The notes below the pieces were generated by a model that did no database searches, was not told where the DNA came from, and saw only the letters and a list, made by a program, of their open reading frames with translations. Of a DNA stretch of 64,000 nucleotides, positions 47,389-59,470 are shown in pieces (within the stretch, counting starts at the first letter, position 1; the number at the start of each line of letters is the position of its first letter). The stretch is from Sclerodactyla briareus (taxonomy: Eukaryota; Echinodermata; Holothuroidea; Dendrochirotida; Sclerodactylidae), in contig JAODTK010000776.1 of NCBI GenBank assembly GCA_026419785.1, positions 278,350 through 342,349 of the forward strand, in the 5' to 3' direction. The position numbers and the translations under genes were made by a program.

Positions 47389-50300
47389 AACGCCTTGTCA
47401 GCTTACAACTACAATCCTCTGTGGAATACTGAGTGAGGATTCTGCAACCAGGGGACCCTGGATGGCAGTTAACTGATTCACATAATAGTAGCATCCAGTA
47501 AGCCAAACACTCACCTGGTTCCAAAAATCTGCAGGTGATGGATATCAATATCATGGTGACTTATTTTTTTTGCCATTCTGGGTTGGGATTCTGTTGGTTC
47601 AGGTTTCCCACGTCTTTCCCACGGGATTTTTCTGTTCCTGAGAACTGATATCAATCCTGATAGGGATTCCATCCCTTTTACAGATCATAGCAGAAGATGG
47701 AAGGAGGCATGAACATTTGAATCTGCTTTTCAGTACCAGAATTGATACTGTTCACAAGCAACCTGATAATGAAAGAGGCTGAAAAAAGAGTACTATTTAG
47801 GGTCCTGAACAGAGTGGCACCATGTCAATTTTGCATGCAGTAGATCTTAGGCCTCCAGTGCTGGCCACACCCATATGACATGGTTGAGGTACATTGGCTT
47901 ACAGTCTGCATACTGACGGGGGGAACTGATTTACCTTACAGAAGAGGCTTTGGACAAGTCAGTTTTTACATGAAAACTTATGATAAATAATGTCTCACTC
48001 TATATCAAGACTGAATTACATTGAATATATTTGTACAGATATTCCGTATCGGTATCCAACTGCATTCAACAATGACATATCATTGTACCAATATACCGTA
48101 TCGATATCCACTGCATTGAAATAGTTTATGGTCATGACGTTGTACAAACAATCTCACCAGTTGCTCCCAGATGACGATCCCTCTTAATGCTCAGTATAGT
48201 GAAAAAGACCCCTGCTGCTGGTGTAACTCTGTGGTATAGGCTTGTCATGTGGAAGTTGTCTTAGGATAGTCCGCACCATTATAGTCACTAGTTACGGCCT
48301 TTTATAAGAGAGGAAGCTGCTGGCATATCAGTTATGGGAGACCACATGAAACTCCTGCTAGACTGCACCTTACCACACACACACACACTAGTCACAGAAA
48401 CTACTCACCCCTAGAAATAAAAATAAAAATTGGCCAATTCTTGGTGTATGGGTGCAGGCTGTAACTTGACATGACTGTTGACTTATGGTCATTAGGCCAA
48501 TGAACTGTTCCATTCAGCCACTTTGAAAAATGTAGAGAGTCTCTCTTTTTTATCATCTCTTGTCGTATTTCTCTGGGGACAATATTTTAACATGAGGTTG
48601 ACAACTCTGTTATGCGCAAGACATTATCTCTTCCTTTTGCTGCCAGGGTTTTAACTGGCAGATCTGATTATATATTCCAGAGAACTTTGTCTTGCATCTG
48701 TTTCCAAAAACGATATCAACCCGACATGATTCCATGAGGTTACTCCCACACTTTCCAGCATAGTTTGTTATCTAAGAATTGGTGTCAGTGTTGTTCTCTG
48801 AAGCTTGCAATATTCACATTATATTTCCTTTGACATTATCTTAAATGTCTTCAATCTACAACAATGAAACCCTCATCCATGGTGTTTTAACAAAACGATA
48901 ATTCCTTCTTAGCTTCTTTTTTTTTTATACATTTCATGGGTTGTTTTTGTACATTTCATTGTTAATTATTTTGTAGATTGTTTCTAATTCTCGCATTCAC
49001 ATTAGTTTGTATTCACCCTCTTCAGATAATTTATTAAGATAATTTAAGACTGTCAGAGAATACTTCAGAAGCAGGTTCGCCTCCAGTAGTCACTGTTTAT
49101 GATGAGAATATTCTATTGTCATGTTATCATTAGAAATGACACCTATTTGTGTTAGGTGGGATTAGCGGTGCGAGAAACAGTTAACAACGTTAGATTTCAC
49201 TGGAAGCCTACATCTTCTTGGAAATTTAGGAGCTGAAATCATGTCGCCTGATCCAGGCACTTCTTCTTTGTGTTACTATATGAGGGGGACCAAAAATGGG
49301 AGAATAGTGGAAATTTTGTGTTTTTGGTTTGGAGGGTTGGCCATTCCTACCAATATTTCTACGAGGGAAAAACTTTTCAACAGTGGTGAAAACGTGTCGC
49401 TTCCACCAGGGAGCAAGTCATTAGTAAGAATACACTCAAAAGCAGCTAAACAGGGAGGGGGAATCACAGTTAGTGTTTGTACAATGTGTGTAGATTAAAA
49501 AAAAAAAAATTTTAACGATGTTGATGCCCACACGACAGTAATGCTGTAAAAATGTAAACTAGCTATTAGGAATGAGGGGGATTGGTGTAAATAGTTTACC
49601 GGAATTGGTATTGGTGGATGGTTTCTAGTTTTAGATTTATGGGATTGAAAAAAGGTCCGTGCCTTGTCATATCACTAAAACAAATAAAACTCTGGCAAAC
49701 CCAAATTTGGGACAGCCGAGGTGGCGATTACAGACAGAAAATCTGATCTGTAGAAGAGAAGTGAACAGCAGTGGTTTCAGCAACCTAGACGTGATCTCGG
49801 GGGAGTGGTAGATTTGCTGAATCATGCAGAATTTTTTTAACAGTAGGAAATAACAACTGGGTTTGTAACTAAACTGGAATCGAAAGATAACAATTTCGTT
49901 TATTGATAAGTAGAGACGGGTTTCACAGTGCGGAAACAATGCAGTTCTTCACCTGACTGTGTATATTGCTGCTAAGAAACCAACCATTAGGAAGAAATTA
50001 TCAATCATTTTGTTGTTTCTTCTCTGGGGTAAATTTTGATGGAAAATGTCACCGCACTTAAAATGATTGCTGAAAAATCGTTTTATCCCTTAAAACAAAT
50101 TCTGGACAGACCAATAGCAAAGTTGGGGTAATCTTAAAGTAATGGGGGTTCTGTTTTCTGGATGCATATTCGGTTTGTTGCTCTTATTACCTGTAGAAAC
50201 CTTCACCATTGAGAGGATAACAAATATTGTAATTTTTTGGGTTGGTTTGGAACATGTACAGAAAACGGTTCTTATATTGACATAGTACCCTGCACATTGG

Positions 50301-51680
50301 TCACCATATGGCAGGCCTAGCTCTTCATTTTCAGTTCTTGTTGTACAGAGATATTAGGGGGACTGGTTTAGTCCACATAAGCGGAAAAGAATCATTGTAT
50401 ATACAACATGTCTTGTGAGATGACAAGCACACTGAAAATGAACGAACATAAAATAACTGAATCACTTCATCCTTTTCTTTTCATTGTTGTATGTTTTTTT
50501 TTGCATTTGTTTGACACGACTCCTCGCTCAATTTTCGTCAACATAGAGACCCCACCCCACAAACCGCTGGAACGCCGTGCCAAGTTTAGAGTGCGAGGCT
50601 AATCATGAAAGCACCACATGGTCTCTAATATCTTTTGCAGTTTCAAGGTGGCCAACCCACCAGTCTAGGACAGTACAAACTGCCCAGAAGAAAAGTTGTC
50701 TGTGCAGCCCCCCACACATAAGGCTGGGATTCAATTGATGCGTATTACGGGTCCCGGTAACACATTGTAAAAAATCACCCCAATTAGGTGAATTGAGCGA
50801 GGCCCATTGGTCTGAATAGTCCTATTTAGTTTTGGCAAAGATGATATTGTTTCCACTGTACCAAAATGAACCAACCACACTGAATCGGCAAATGATCACA
50901 TTTACCAATAGTGTATACATGATACGTATCACCGGGAGACAAGTCGAATGAATTCCAGGGAATATCTTCTTTATAAAGCCAAGCAACAACACTATGCATT
51001 GGCTGCTGCAATTTTCAGCCTTCTCGCATAGACTTTCTCTTCTGAAACAAACGTTCGTTTTCAAAAAATGTGATTTTCACATCCAGCCGGACATGCATAT
51101 ACATCTATGGAATCCTAGCCTAGGGCAGCTAATGCTGCATCTTACAACCATGAGATGGCAGGTTCAGACTGACCTGGCTGGTAATCCCCCGAGTGTAATT
51201 TTGTGTGTTGTGTTGCATGTTGCCATATATCCTCCACATACTGTGGAAGTTTGCCAAGTTCCCGCATGGGAGGGTTAGATAACCCTACATGTCGAAAGAC
51301 ATGCAGAGCAGCATATGAATAGAATGCGTGTCTTTAATAAAAGCTCTCTTCTTTTCCAGACACAATCAAGATAGGAATGAATTGATTTCAATCCAAACTG
51401 TATAAGCCTCAATGAGAGTGCTACGTTTATACTACCTTTCATACTGTACTTCGCCCCCTGGTACTGTTTTAGTTCCACAAAATTCAGTGGCAAATCCTCG
51501 TTTTGTTGATTTGATTTGATTTCTACGGGTTCAGGAAGCCAACTAAGGCTCATATAGAACCCTGATCTTGGATGAGCACCGACGATAACTCGCCTTCTCT
51601 TCTCGGACTGGTGCTCAGCTGATGATAACGAGGCAGGGGTGTATCCAATCCCAACCTGCTCCCGTACCTCCATTTTACCG
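47389..51680 (+). other. Probable RAP1GAP 3' UTR and downstream flank
   Basis: No coding exon supported. AATAAA-like signals occur near 48417-48426 and 49683; neither can be chosen as the poly(A) site from sequence. A run of A at 49497-49510 is genomic. The 132-residue minus ORF at 51275-51673 resembles nothing I know and abuts the SINE. Confidence 0.45.
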
Positions 51681-51689
51681 TCCCCATCC

Positions 51690-51985
51690 TAAAGGACTAT
51701 CATTGAACGCCAGACCCGACCACTTCTTGGAACCTAGAGGAGCGAAAGTTCAAGTTCAACATTACTGCTCACAGCCGAGATTTATTGCAAATATCCCGTA
51801 CAAATCCCAGTAACCCCAGAAAATCCACTGCATCACAGCGAACCCATGAAGGAAGACCAAGACCTCGCCATCGCAACTGCAGTGCAGCCAACCTAGGGAA
51901 AATCGTCCGGTGACCGCTGGAATTCGAACTCGGAATATTGTGGTTGTAAAGTGTCACTGATACCATTCCACCATTCTTCACCCCT
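51690..51985 (-). mobile_element. tRNA-derived SINE (minus strand)
   Basis: On the minus strand, TGGTGGAATGG (complement at 51963-51973) fits the A-box and GAGTTCGAATTCC (complement at 51919-51931) fits the B-box, about 40 bases apart as in tRNA-type promoters. The body includes CTAGGTTGGCTGCACTGCAG and ends near TTGAACTTGAACTTT, a simple tail at about 51750. Borders are approximate. Confidence 0.72.
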
Positions 51986-52099
51986 TCTCCTTCTATCCTC
52001 CCATCAGGATTGTCAGAGGGAATTCTGGTTCATATGGTCATATGCTATATCAGCACACCACTAAAGTGCTAACTGTATATATGGGCAGTCTGATTATAG

Positions 52100-53040
52100 A
52101 TAACTAAATGGATGTGAATGGTAATAATACGACTATTCTGGCATGGTACTCCTGCATAAACAATGGAGTAGTACCTATAGCGACTGAGTATCCTGTGTCC
52201 TGTACTGATAGTATACATGGAGTAAGAGTAATGATCCACCTGCTTCTTCCAATTGCCCAGGCTCCTCCGGGCAAGCGACCATGCCTCCCCCTCAACTCCC
52301 TGAGTAACCACCGAAGCCTGCATGCACCACACTATTAGGGTGTCCCAGCGGGCAGCCCCAACCCCCCAGATCCTGTTCACACAGGCTGCGGTGTGCACAC
52401 GTCCTCCGGGAAGCGTCACCATATGCCTCAAAGAAGCACAGTTGGCGATAGCGAAAAGAGCAAGCTAACCTTCACCATCCCCGCCTCCCCGAGAACCCTG
52501 GCATTAGACACGTGATCCTGCCAGTGGTAACCAAGAATGTGGCGAAGTGAGTAGTCAAAGAAGGAATCCCAATACCAACTCGGCACAGCAGTGATCGTCC
52601 AGGCTTCACTAGAATATCCAAGACTGAAAGCACAATAGAGCCCAAAACATGGAGCTTTGTTCTTTTTCTCAGATAATCAACTGCCGCACACCACTATCCA
52701 GTGATGTCATGACTCCATATGCCATCCGAGGAGTCTACGGCACTCAGGCTCGCAAGAGGCAGAATCATCACTGGATAGACCCAGTAGCACTGTCCCAGAT
52801 TCCTTCAAAGACTGGATCTAGTCTTGGTCCATGACACCTGAAGGCACAACGGATTTGCCTCCCGACTAGTGTTCAATGGCATCAACTAGAGAATCCTCAA
52901 ACCTCTGTAAGTCAGCATCATTTGTGAATCCATGTCGAACCCCCAGAGACCCCACAGCCTACTATCCGCAACTCTCTTCATAATTCAGTCCATACAAGTG
53001 TTGTAAAGTGTTGGAGCCAGCGTACTGCACAAAACTGAAG
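52100..53040 (-). mobile_element. LINE fragment: reverse transcriptase 3' part
   Basis: On the minus strand the translation passes, with frame changes, through STLAPTLYNTCMD, then EAWTITAVPSWYWDSFFDYS, LRHILGYHWQDHVSNARVLG and EAGM, LLRHMVTLPGGRVHTAA and EGEAWSLARRSLGNWKKQVD. These match the familiar C-terminal block of non-LTR retrotransposon ORFs (LAPTLFNTCMDW; RRILGYRWQDHVSNARVLGE; LRLYGHVVRLPEEDPAHR; SAWAMARRRPKEYRRKVD). The 5' part, including most RT motifs, is missing beyond 53040. Several stops and frame changes make it inactive. The clade was not assigned. Confidence 0.85.
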
Positions 53041-53084
53041 TGGTTTGTGAATCTGTGAACAACGAATACTTACCCCCTTACCCC

Positions 53085-53533
53085 CGCTTAGATTGTTCAA
53101 AATTTCAAAGTTTGTTCGATTTTCAAACTTGATTGGTATGGTCTACGCTCGTTACCGCCCCCCCCCCAAACTTTAACATAACTTGAATCACTGGGTTTAT
53201 TCAATATTATTATATTTGCTTAATGCTTCATTCATGCAAATTTTTGAAGTTTGTAATTCCCCCATGAAACATATTAAGTGTGGTCCACCATTAGTCCTGA
53301 GATATTTAAAATGAGAGAAAATGGGTCATGGAAGTTGAGTATTGTTGTCTAATTTGCATAATTTAGTTTAGGCATTTAGTCAATTATCAGTTTTCTTATG
53401 CATTTGAATTGACACTGAAAGCTGTTTTCTGTTAAATGCTAATACCAAATCTGGAAGCAACACATGGAAGACTTAGAATTGTTTTGCATGGTGGACTGTG
53501 GAAGAAACCACTGATCGCGCACCCAGGCGAACA
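53085..53533 (+). mobile_element. DNA-transposon-like element, right-end fragment
   Basis: Shares CTAATTTGCATAATTTA and the terminal CCACTGATCGCGCACCCAGG (ending about 53533) with the copies at 35.35 and 61.28 kb. The left end is absent; the LINE fragment lies immediately to the left. C and T runs occur at 53158 and 53540. Confidence 0.6.
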
Positions 53534-54239
53534 CTGGGGGAATTTTTTTTTGGGGATGGAGGCCAGCACCTGGACCCAAAGTATGCTCACATTACAGATG
53601 GTTTTTGAAAAACATTTATCGTTGCTGATGGTATTCATTCGAACACCTCGATGCACATATAGCACATAATAGAAATAATAGTTTAATATCTTCTGACAAG
53701 GATTACCAACCTTCTTGGTGTTCTTTTGCTTCCATCTTTCAACCTGCCAACAAGAAAGCAAACTCAGCAATGCTACCAGTGGAGCAACTTGTGTAAAGTT
53801 TTAAGGGGAAATTTTGAGGGTTTAAGAATATTGTTCTACCGGGTGTCTCATAAAGGATAGCTAACTGAATCTATTGATCCAAATTTCACCTAGATATGAC
53901 ATTTATGTCCCTCCTGCAAGTTATTGTCCCCAAAGTTGGAATTGAGGGAATCCTCACGCCACTTGCACATTAACACACAGAAATCCCTTGTGCACTAATT
54001 TATTATACATATATTAATACCATTGTTTTCAATGTTTAGAAATCCACTAGCCCGTCGAGTGCTTTCTTCAACATGGATAAATGCACAACATTCACCTCGT
54101 CAATAGGGCCCCTGGCTCGCCCCCTGAATACGGAGTGTTTCCTTAAGGAGAAATTACATTCATAAATGACCTATAATAATTGCTGGGTGGTACTATTGTG
54201 ATGTCACTTTTTTTATATTCCTTGACAAGTCAGAGAATC

Positions 54240-54790
54240 TATGCAGTCATGGCAAGTGTGTGTGTGTATGTATGTGTGTGTGTGTGTGTGGTGGACGCCA
54301 GCTTGTAAACAACGATAACTCGACCCCTCCTCGAGTATGAAATCTCATAATTGGTATGTGTGTTGTGTTCCCCATGTGAGTACATGAACCTATTGTTTTT
54401 GGATTCGGGTCATAGGTCATCTGAGGTCACCAGAGGTTCAATGTCTGAAAACCTAGTAAACCATGATAAGTCCCACCAGAATTGTTGGTCCGACCAAGTT
54501 GACATTTGATGTATAACTTCTCATGGGGAGTACAAATCCTATGTTTTTTTGGGTCAGGTCGGAGGTAAATTTTTGTCCAAAACAGAAAATTATTCTAAAA
54601 AAAATAAGCCAAATTTGGCTTGTAAACACGATAACTCGACCCCACCTGGATGATTGAGCCCATAACTTGGTAGTTGTTTTCCCATGATGAGTACATGAAC
54701 CCATGGTATTTTGAAGTCAGGTAATAGGTCATCTGAGGACACCAGAGGTCAAAGTCCTGAAAACCTTGAAAATTTAATGTGTGCATTCTC
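54240..54790 (+). mobile_element. Repeat element with GT run and CGATAACTCGACC modules
   Basis: A (GT)n tract at 54257-54291 is followed by three modules of about 155-160 bp starting near 54300, 54455 and 54613. The first and third contain CTTGTAAACA(A)CGATAACTCG, GAGTACATGAACC and AGGTCATCTGAGG. No coding capacity. Possibly a relative of the GT-bearing element at 35.35 kb. Borders not resolved. Confidence 0.6.
54414..54440 (+). promoter_or_regulatory. Triple AGGTCA half-site, 4-bp spacing
   Basis: AGGTCA-TCTG-AGGTCA-CCAG-AGGTTCA: direct repeats with four-base spacers, the DR4 arrangement bound by thyroid/LXR-type receptor heterodimers with RXR in other animals. A second copy, AGGTCA-TCTG-AGGACA-CCAG-AGGTCA, is at 54726-54751. 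The motif is directly visible; binding is inference. Confidence 0.5.
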
Positions 54791-55934
54791 TTAGAGTATA
54801 CGGAAACTCTATTGGTTGGTTGGGCAAAAAATGATAAATTTGTCAGACGTTATTTTTACCCATAATGAGCGTACACTCTCCCCCTTTCCGTTGTGTCTTT
54901 TATACTGTAGGTTGTCAAAAGAGGTCGAAGAATCACTAAGTCTTTTGGCTTTCTGGTTTTGCCAAATTTTGTGCATACATATAGAACTCACACTAAGATT
55001 TGGAAGTTCCTGTATTCTGCAATAGAATGTTGTATACGTGGTTACGACCATATATTCAGACTTTCTCTATCCATATCATAAGACCCCCGTTATAATGACC
55101 AAAAGAATGTATCAAATGAATCCTAGAAAAAAAATTTCAGAGAGCATCAAAACCGTCCACATTTTGAAATCTTTGGTGGGATCCCATTCTGTTGGTGTTA
55201 TCATCAAGGTTGTATCACTAAATTGACTCAATGATCAAACATGGATTGATGCCTATTTATTCTATCTCCCTCATATCAGAGCTCGTCGTGACATTGCTGG
55301 GCTAGGCTTGCCCAAGACGCTCTGGTAAGGTAAATGTTGTTCCTCGGTAATCCTCGACTCTGACCAATAGGCTGGCATGTGGGCACTACCGTTTAAAAAA
55401 ACCTGCGTTACGATATTACCACAGTCCTCACATCAGTGTGCTATCACACTCAAGTCGTTATCGAGAAACCTTTGACCGTTGATGTAGCCTAAGGAACCAA
55501 CCAGTCCATTCACAGCATGCTCCTGTAGCCCCATTTAGGCAGCACAGTTAGCTGGTATGGTACACAATGATCCTGTCGTCCATGGACCACGGTGGTTAAG
55601 TTCACATGCAGACCACTAAACAGCTTGCAAGTTTAAACGAGATTCTCCACATAGCTCTATCATTAGAGCCCATTTTCTAAACTGCCACAACTTTTCCGAA
55701 AACTAAACCAATCCATTCCACCTTCAAGTATTGATTGTTGATTAATTATGGGTGGGGGGGGGGGGGGGGGAAGGAACCTGTAAAGTTTCATGCTAGTGGG
55801 ATGTGATTCTTGTCAGGGGAGTTTATAAAGATTTTCTGGCACTGTTCGTGCAACGTTGAACGGTCGGTGTACCCCTATGACCTTTTTTTTCATGGTAATA
55901 CTTGCTGAGCATAGATTCACAGAACCTATTTGAG

Positions 55935-56110
55935 GCCCAGCAAGGGTGCAACCTGGATCACGCATCTTACGTCAGCTGCAAATCCTTCACCAGGTACGCG
56001 GAATAGGGCAATGCCTCTTTGGCAGTACCTAAATGTGGGGGTGGTGGTAATCACACGCAGACGGGCACTTGCAAGTCGCCTACCCCTCGTTTGTTCTCGC
56101 TCCAGTCCCT
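55935..56110 (+). repeat. Dispersed repeat, copy 1 of direct pair
   Basis: GTCAGCTGCAAATCCTTCAC and AATGCCTCTTTGGCAGTA recur at 56436-56590 as GCCAGCTGCAAATTCTCCAC and GTGCCTCTTTGGCAGTA, each followed by an ACACGC(C)AGACG box. Family unknown. Confidence 0.6.
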
Positions 56111-56435
56111 TGTCTGAGCGCCCCCCCGAGGAGGCGACAGGTAATATTTTAAGTCTTTGTTATTACCTAACATGGCACAATCCCGTTTCCCAGATGGAAG
56201 GCCACCGCTCTCACCACACTTGTGCCAACCACCTTCAACACAGTAATATTATCATTTCATTATCTATAACCAGGAACTGGCTTATCGGGGGATGGCAATT
56301 TAGCCGTTGTGTGGTGCTCTCAAATTCCGTTTTCACTATCTGCTGACAAGCCAATTCCCTCCTTCTAGCCCCTTGGTTCTGGTCGATACTAGCGGTACAA
56401 GCACCCAGTTGTTCAGAGGGATATCTACCAGGAAG

Positions 56436-56590
56436 CAAATCTGGCTACTACACTTGTTGCCAGCTGCAAATTCTCCACCAGACACACAAATTATAAAGGC
56501 TGTGCCTCTTTGGCAGTAGGAGTTTGTATTACACGCCAGACGACAGCATGCTAAATGCCTGCCCCAAGCTTTCCCTTCCGTTCTCCGAGC
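56436..56590 (+). repeat. Dispersed repeat, copy 2 of direct pair
   Basis: Counterpart of the copy at 55935, about 500 bp away in the same orientation. The ORFs crossing it are not conserved between the two copies, so it is not read as coding. Confidence 0.55.
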
Positions 56591-56599
56591 TGGGTGCCC

Positions 56600-58294
56600 A
56601 GCATGAGGGCAGCATGTACCAGTTTCCAAATCATAATTTGGGAGTTCACTCTCCCAAGTGGAGAGCTGACACTAATCACTCTAATAGGTTGATACATCTG
56701 ACAAGGAAAAGTACAATAACAACACTTCCGGTTCACAAAGCAAGCAATGTTCTCATGAATTTTGGAAAACATCTGAGACATTGAAATATGTTAAGACAAA
56801 TATAGGCTTATATCTTCTCACACAATTCCCTGCAGCTCCCACTTGGGGGATACAGCAAGATATTGAATGAAAATGAGTTGAAACAACATCTAATGAACAG
56901 TTCATTTGGTATCCATACAGGTACTTCATCAACAGGGAATATGTTGCTGACATTTTTCGGTAGGTTTATTAGCACATATGCACCTCACAAAATCTAAATG
57001 TTTCCATAGATAACATGGGGCGCCAGCAGCACTAGTTTCTGTGTAATATCACACCCATAGGTTACTTATATCAGGTATTCATACATCCCTACAACCCAGC
57101 AAGGACCAAAGGACTTGACAAATATTAACATGATCTAGACCTACATATGCTTCTGAACAATCCAGAGAATAATGTATATCCTAACCTTAGTATCATCGAG
57201 GTTCACGATCTCTGAGGAATACCCAAAAACACTATCATTAGTACTAGATCTTTTATGTTCTCTCATTTGAGAAACAGGTTTCATGGGGGACGAGGATGAG
57301 CAGGGATTTGAAGTTGGTATTACTATGTGACACGTGCTGCTAGGAGGTCAGAGGTTTGCAGAGGTTCATCACAAGATTCTAAGTATCAGTGAGGTAGGGG
57401 GCACCAGGGCGGCTCAGATCACCATGGGGTAGCACAATCTATACCGTATAGTATCTGTTATGTTCTCTCATTTAAAGGAGGCTCTTCACTGAGGTATGGT
57501 GGGCCACCGCTCTGTATGAACTCAAACCAGTGTACAGTACAAACTGCTCCATAGAAATTACTGCAATTTAATAGGAGCATGTTTCTCAACAATCCCAAAT
57601 TGCTGCTCTGTGAAGCAATCAAGTTTTCACTCACAATTCTTGATCAGCCTCCACCTGGAGAATGATGAACATGCTCCCCTGAAGGCACTCACAGGCCCCT
57701 ACTTTTTTTATATGGGGGTTGTGTGATATCCGAGGCATCCCTGCCTAACAGCGCTGCAGAAAAAGCTCAGCTCTGAATGTGGTTCAAGTTGCAGTCCATT
57801 GACCTCATTCTAGCTTGGAGCTAATCTGCCTCCCATATCAAGGACACTACTTATTGAGTGTCTTGGAAACTTTTGCTAAAACCAAATCAAGAACTCCGAG
57901 AGGCTTGCCCCCTCACTTTGCAAATCTTCACTCCATCACGCCATATCACTCCACTACAAATCCATTACTGTACTTAACTTCAATTATATTGTTCGACCAT
58001 TATCTCCATGCTATCCATTTCCATTGTACCATTTCCCCTAGCAAGGCCTGTCCCATTGCTACACTGCGCCTCCTTCCGTTACTCCTTACAATGTCCTTAC
58101 CATTACTCTTGTGATTTTTCCCATTAATATGCTCTTCCACAAATCTTGCTATTTCTTAGCTTTCATTCCTTTTTCTTTCTTTCCATCAACCTTGCCTCTT
58201 CCTTACCATTCCTATCCTCTTCCTTCCATACTAGCCAAGTCACCAATTACTCGCAACTTCTTTCCATCACACTCTTGCAAAATCATCCTACCCA
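56600..58294. other. Stretch with no supported gene
   Basis: Ordinary AT-rich sequence up to about 57.99 kb. From 57.99 to 58.32 kb the + strand is strongly pyrimidine-rich with repeated CCATTAC/CTTCC words. No exon seen before 58295. Confidence 0.45.
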
Positions 58295-58552
58295 TTACTT
58301 TGCAGTCTTCTTCATCCATTCCAGGACCGCGCGAATCGTGGGCGTTCTCCTGGGTGCCCTTGTCCCGAGCTGAACGGGGAGAATTGAACCTTCATCGTGA
58401 GAGCTGCGAGAATTCAAAATTCTTCCCCTTCTTGCCGAGGAAGATCGCTTAGCTTTTCCACTCTCATCCGTGGTCTCGAGGGACGCTGCCCTCGTTACTC
58501 TCTCAGCAGATCCTATGGAGAGGGAGTTAAGTGCCAGTGAGCGGACAGTGTT
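58295..58552 (-). CDS. Possible coding exon, unknown protein
   Basis: Minus-strand open frame after a fair acceptor (CCCTCTCCATAG). It encodes a Ser/Arg-rich stretch, GSAERVTRAASLETTDESG then KAKRSSSARRGRIL, ending RTPTIRAVLEWMKKTAK and stop. It is GC-richer than its surroundings. It would lie beyond the stop of the exon at 59354, so it would belong to another gene or be spurious. No homology recognised. Confidence 0.22.
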   Translation of the reverse strand, partial: NTVRSLALNSLSIGSAERVTRAASLETTDESGKAKRSSSARRGRILNSRSSHDEGSILPVQLGTRAPRRTPTIRAVLEWMKKTAK

Positions 58553-59353
58553 AAAGGACAACTGTCGGCTGAATTCAGCAGAGGTGATATCATGGAGAAT
58601 GGAAAAACTGTATGTGTAGGTTCCAAACCCTATCAATATGATGTTCAAGGTGGGTAATTGCCTCAAAAGTTTGGTTTATTAATGCAGAGAAATTTGAAGA
58701 GACATCCGAACTGTCAATATGCATAACTTCACACTTGGACAACCGGGAAGTAAGTCATTGTTATGTATTTCCTTGTTTCATTTTGTTGAAAGTCAAATTT
58801 CAGCAGAATTTATGATGTTTCTCTCAAAAGTAACAATGAAAAACTACCAACCCACTACACCAATCATCTCCCCTTAGGACTGAATGCTTCTCGCATAGAT
58901 TGTTGTTGCAGGGTTGTGCAAAGTATGACATCAATTATTATTGCATGATAGGAGCTTTTCGAATTCTGCGCAAAACATGCAAAAACTTCAAAACGGGGAT
59001 TGTAACTCTGTAACGGAACAAACGTTGTAGGAACTCCGGGTTCAGATGAAGCATTCAGTTTTTCTCCAGATTATATATTAAGCTCTTTATAATTCATCTC
59101 TTGCAGTGTCCTTTAGGTTTTGAGTGAGGGAAATCAACCTCAGATGTTCACCCAACCCCTGATGCCACATACAAAACTTGCTCGGAATGACCTATGTATC
59201 CAGAGAAATCGGATAATGGCAAGGCCTGACACACACACCACAGATACACAAACACACATCTAGTCTCAACAGAAACTTACATTTCTCTCGGGCTGCTCTG
59301 TATGACTTGGCTTGTGCTTTGACACGGTTGAAAGTCCTGCTTGTTGCACGCTA

Positions 59354-59470
59354 TCAGTCGTTCAGCTTGGTGGCGGTATATGGCGGGTCGGTTAGGAGGG
59401 TGTACAACAACTCTGCTACCTCCTTCACGTCCTTCTGGAACCGAGAGTGTTCGATCTGAAGATCATCCCT
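59354..59470 (-). CDS. Terminal coding exon of an unidentified gene
   Basis: On the minus strand an acceptor (TTTACTCGAACAG) at 59471-59472 opens 38 codons reading RDDLQIEHSRFQKDVKEVA, then ELLYTLLTDPPYTATKLND, and a TGA at 59354-59356. The charged heptad-like first half looks like the end of a coiled coil. Third-position base use and lack of low complexity support real coding. I do not recognise the protein. It converges on RAP1GAP. Confidence 0.55.
   Translation of the reverse strand, partial: RDDLQIEHSRFQKDVKEVAELLYTLLTDPPYTATKLND

Noticed and set aside
51275-51673. 132-residue minus ORF as a gene
   Set aside because: No family recognised, no splice context, and directly abuts a SINE. 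Kept only as a note.
55280-55324. Mini-exon between TATCAG and GTAAGG on the + strand
   Set aside because: The splice-like borders are attractive, but 45 bases with no partner exons cannot be supported.
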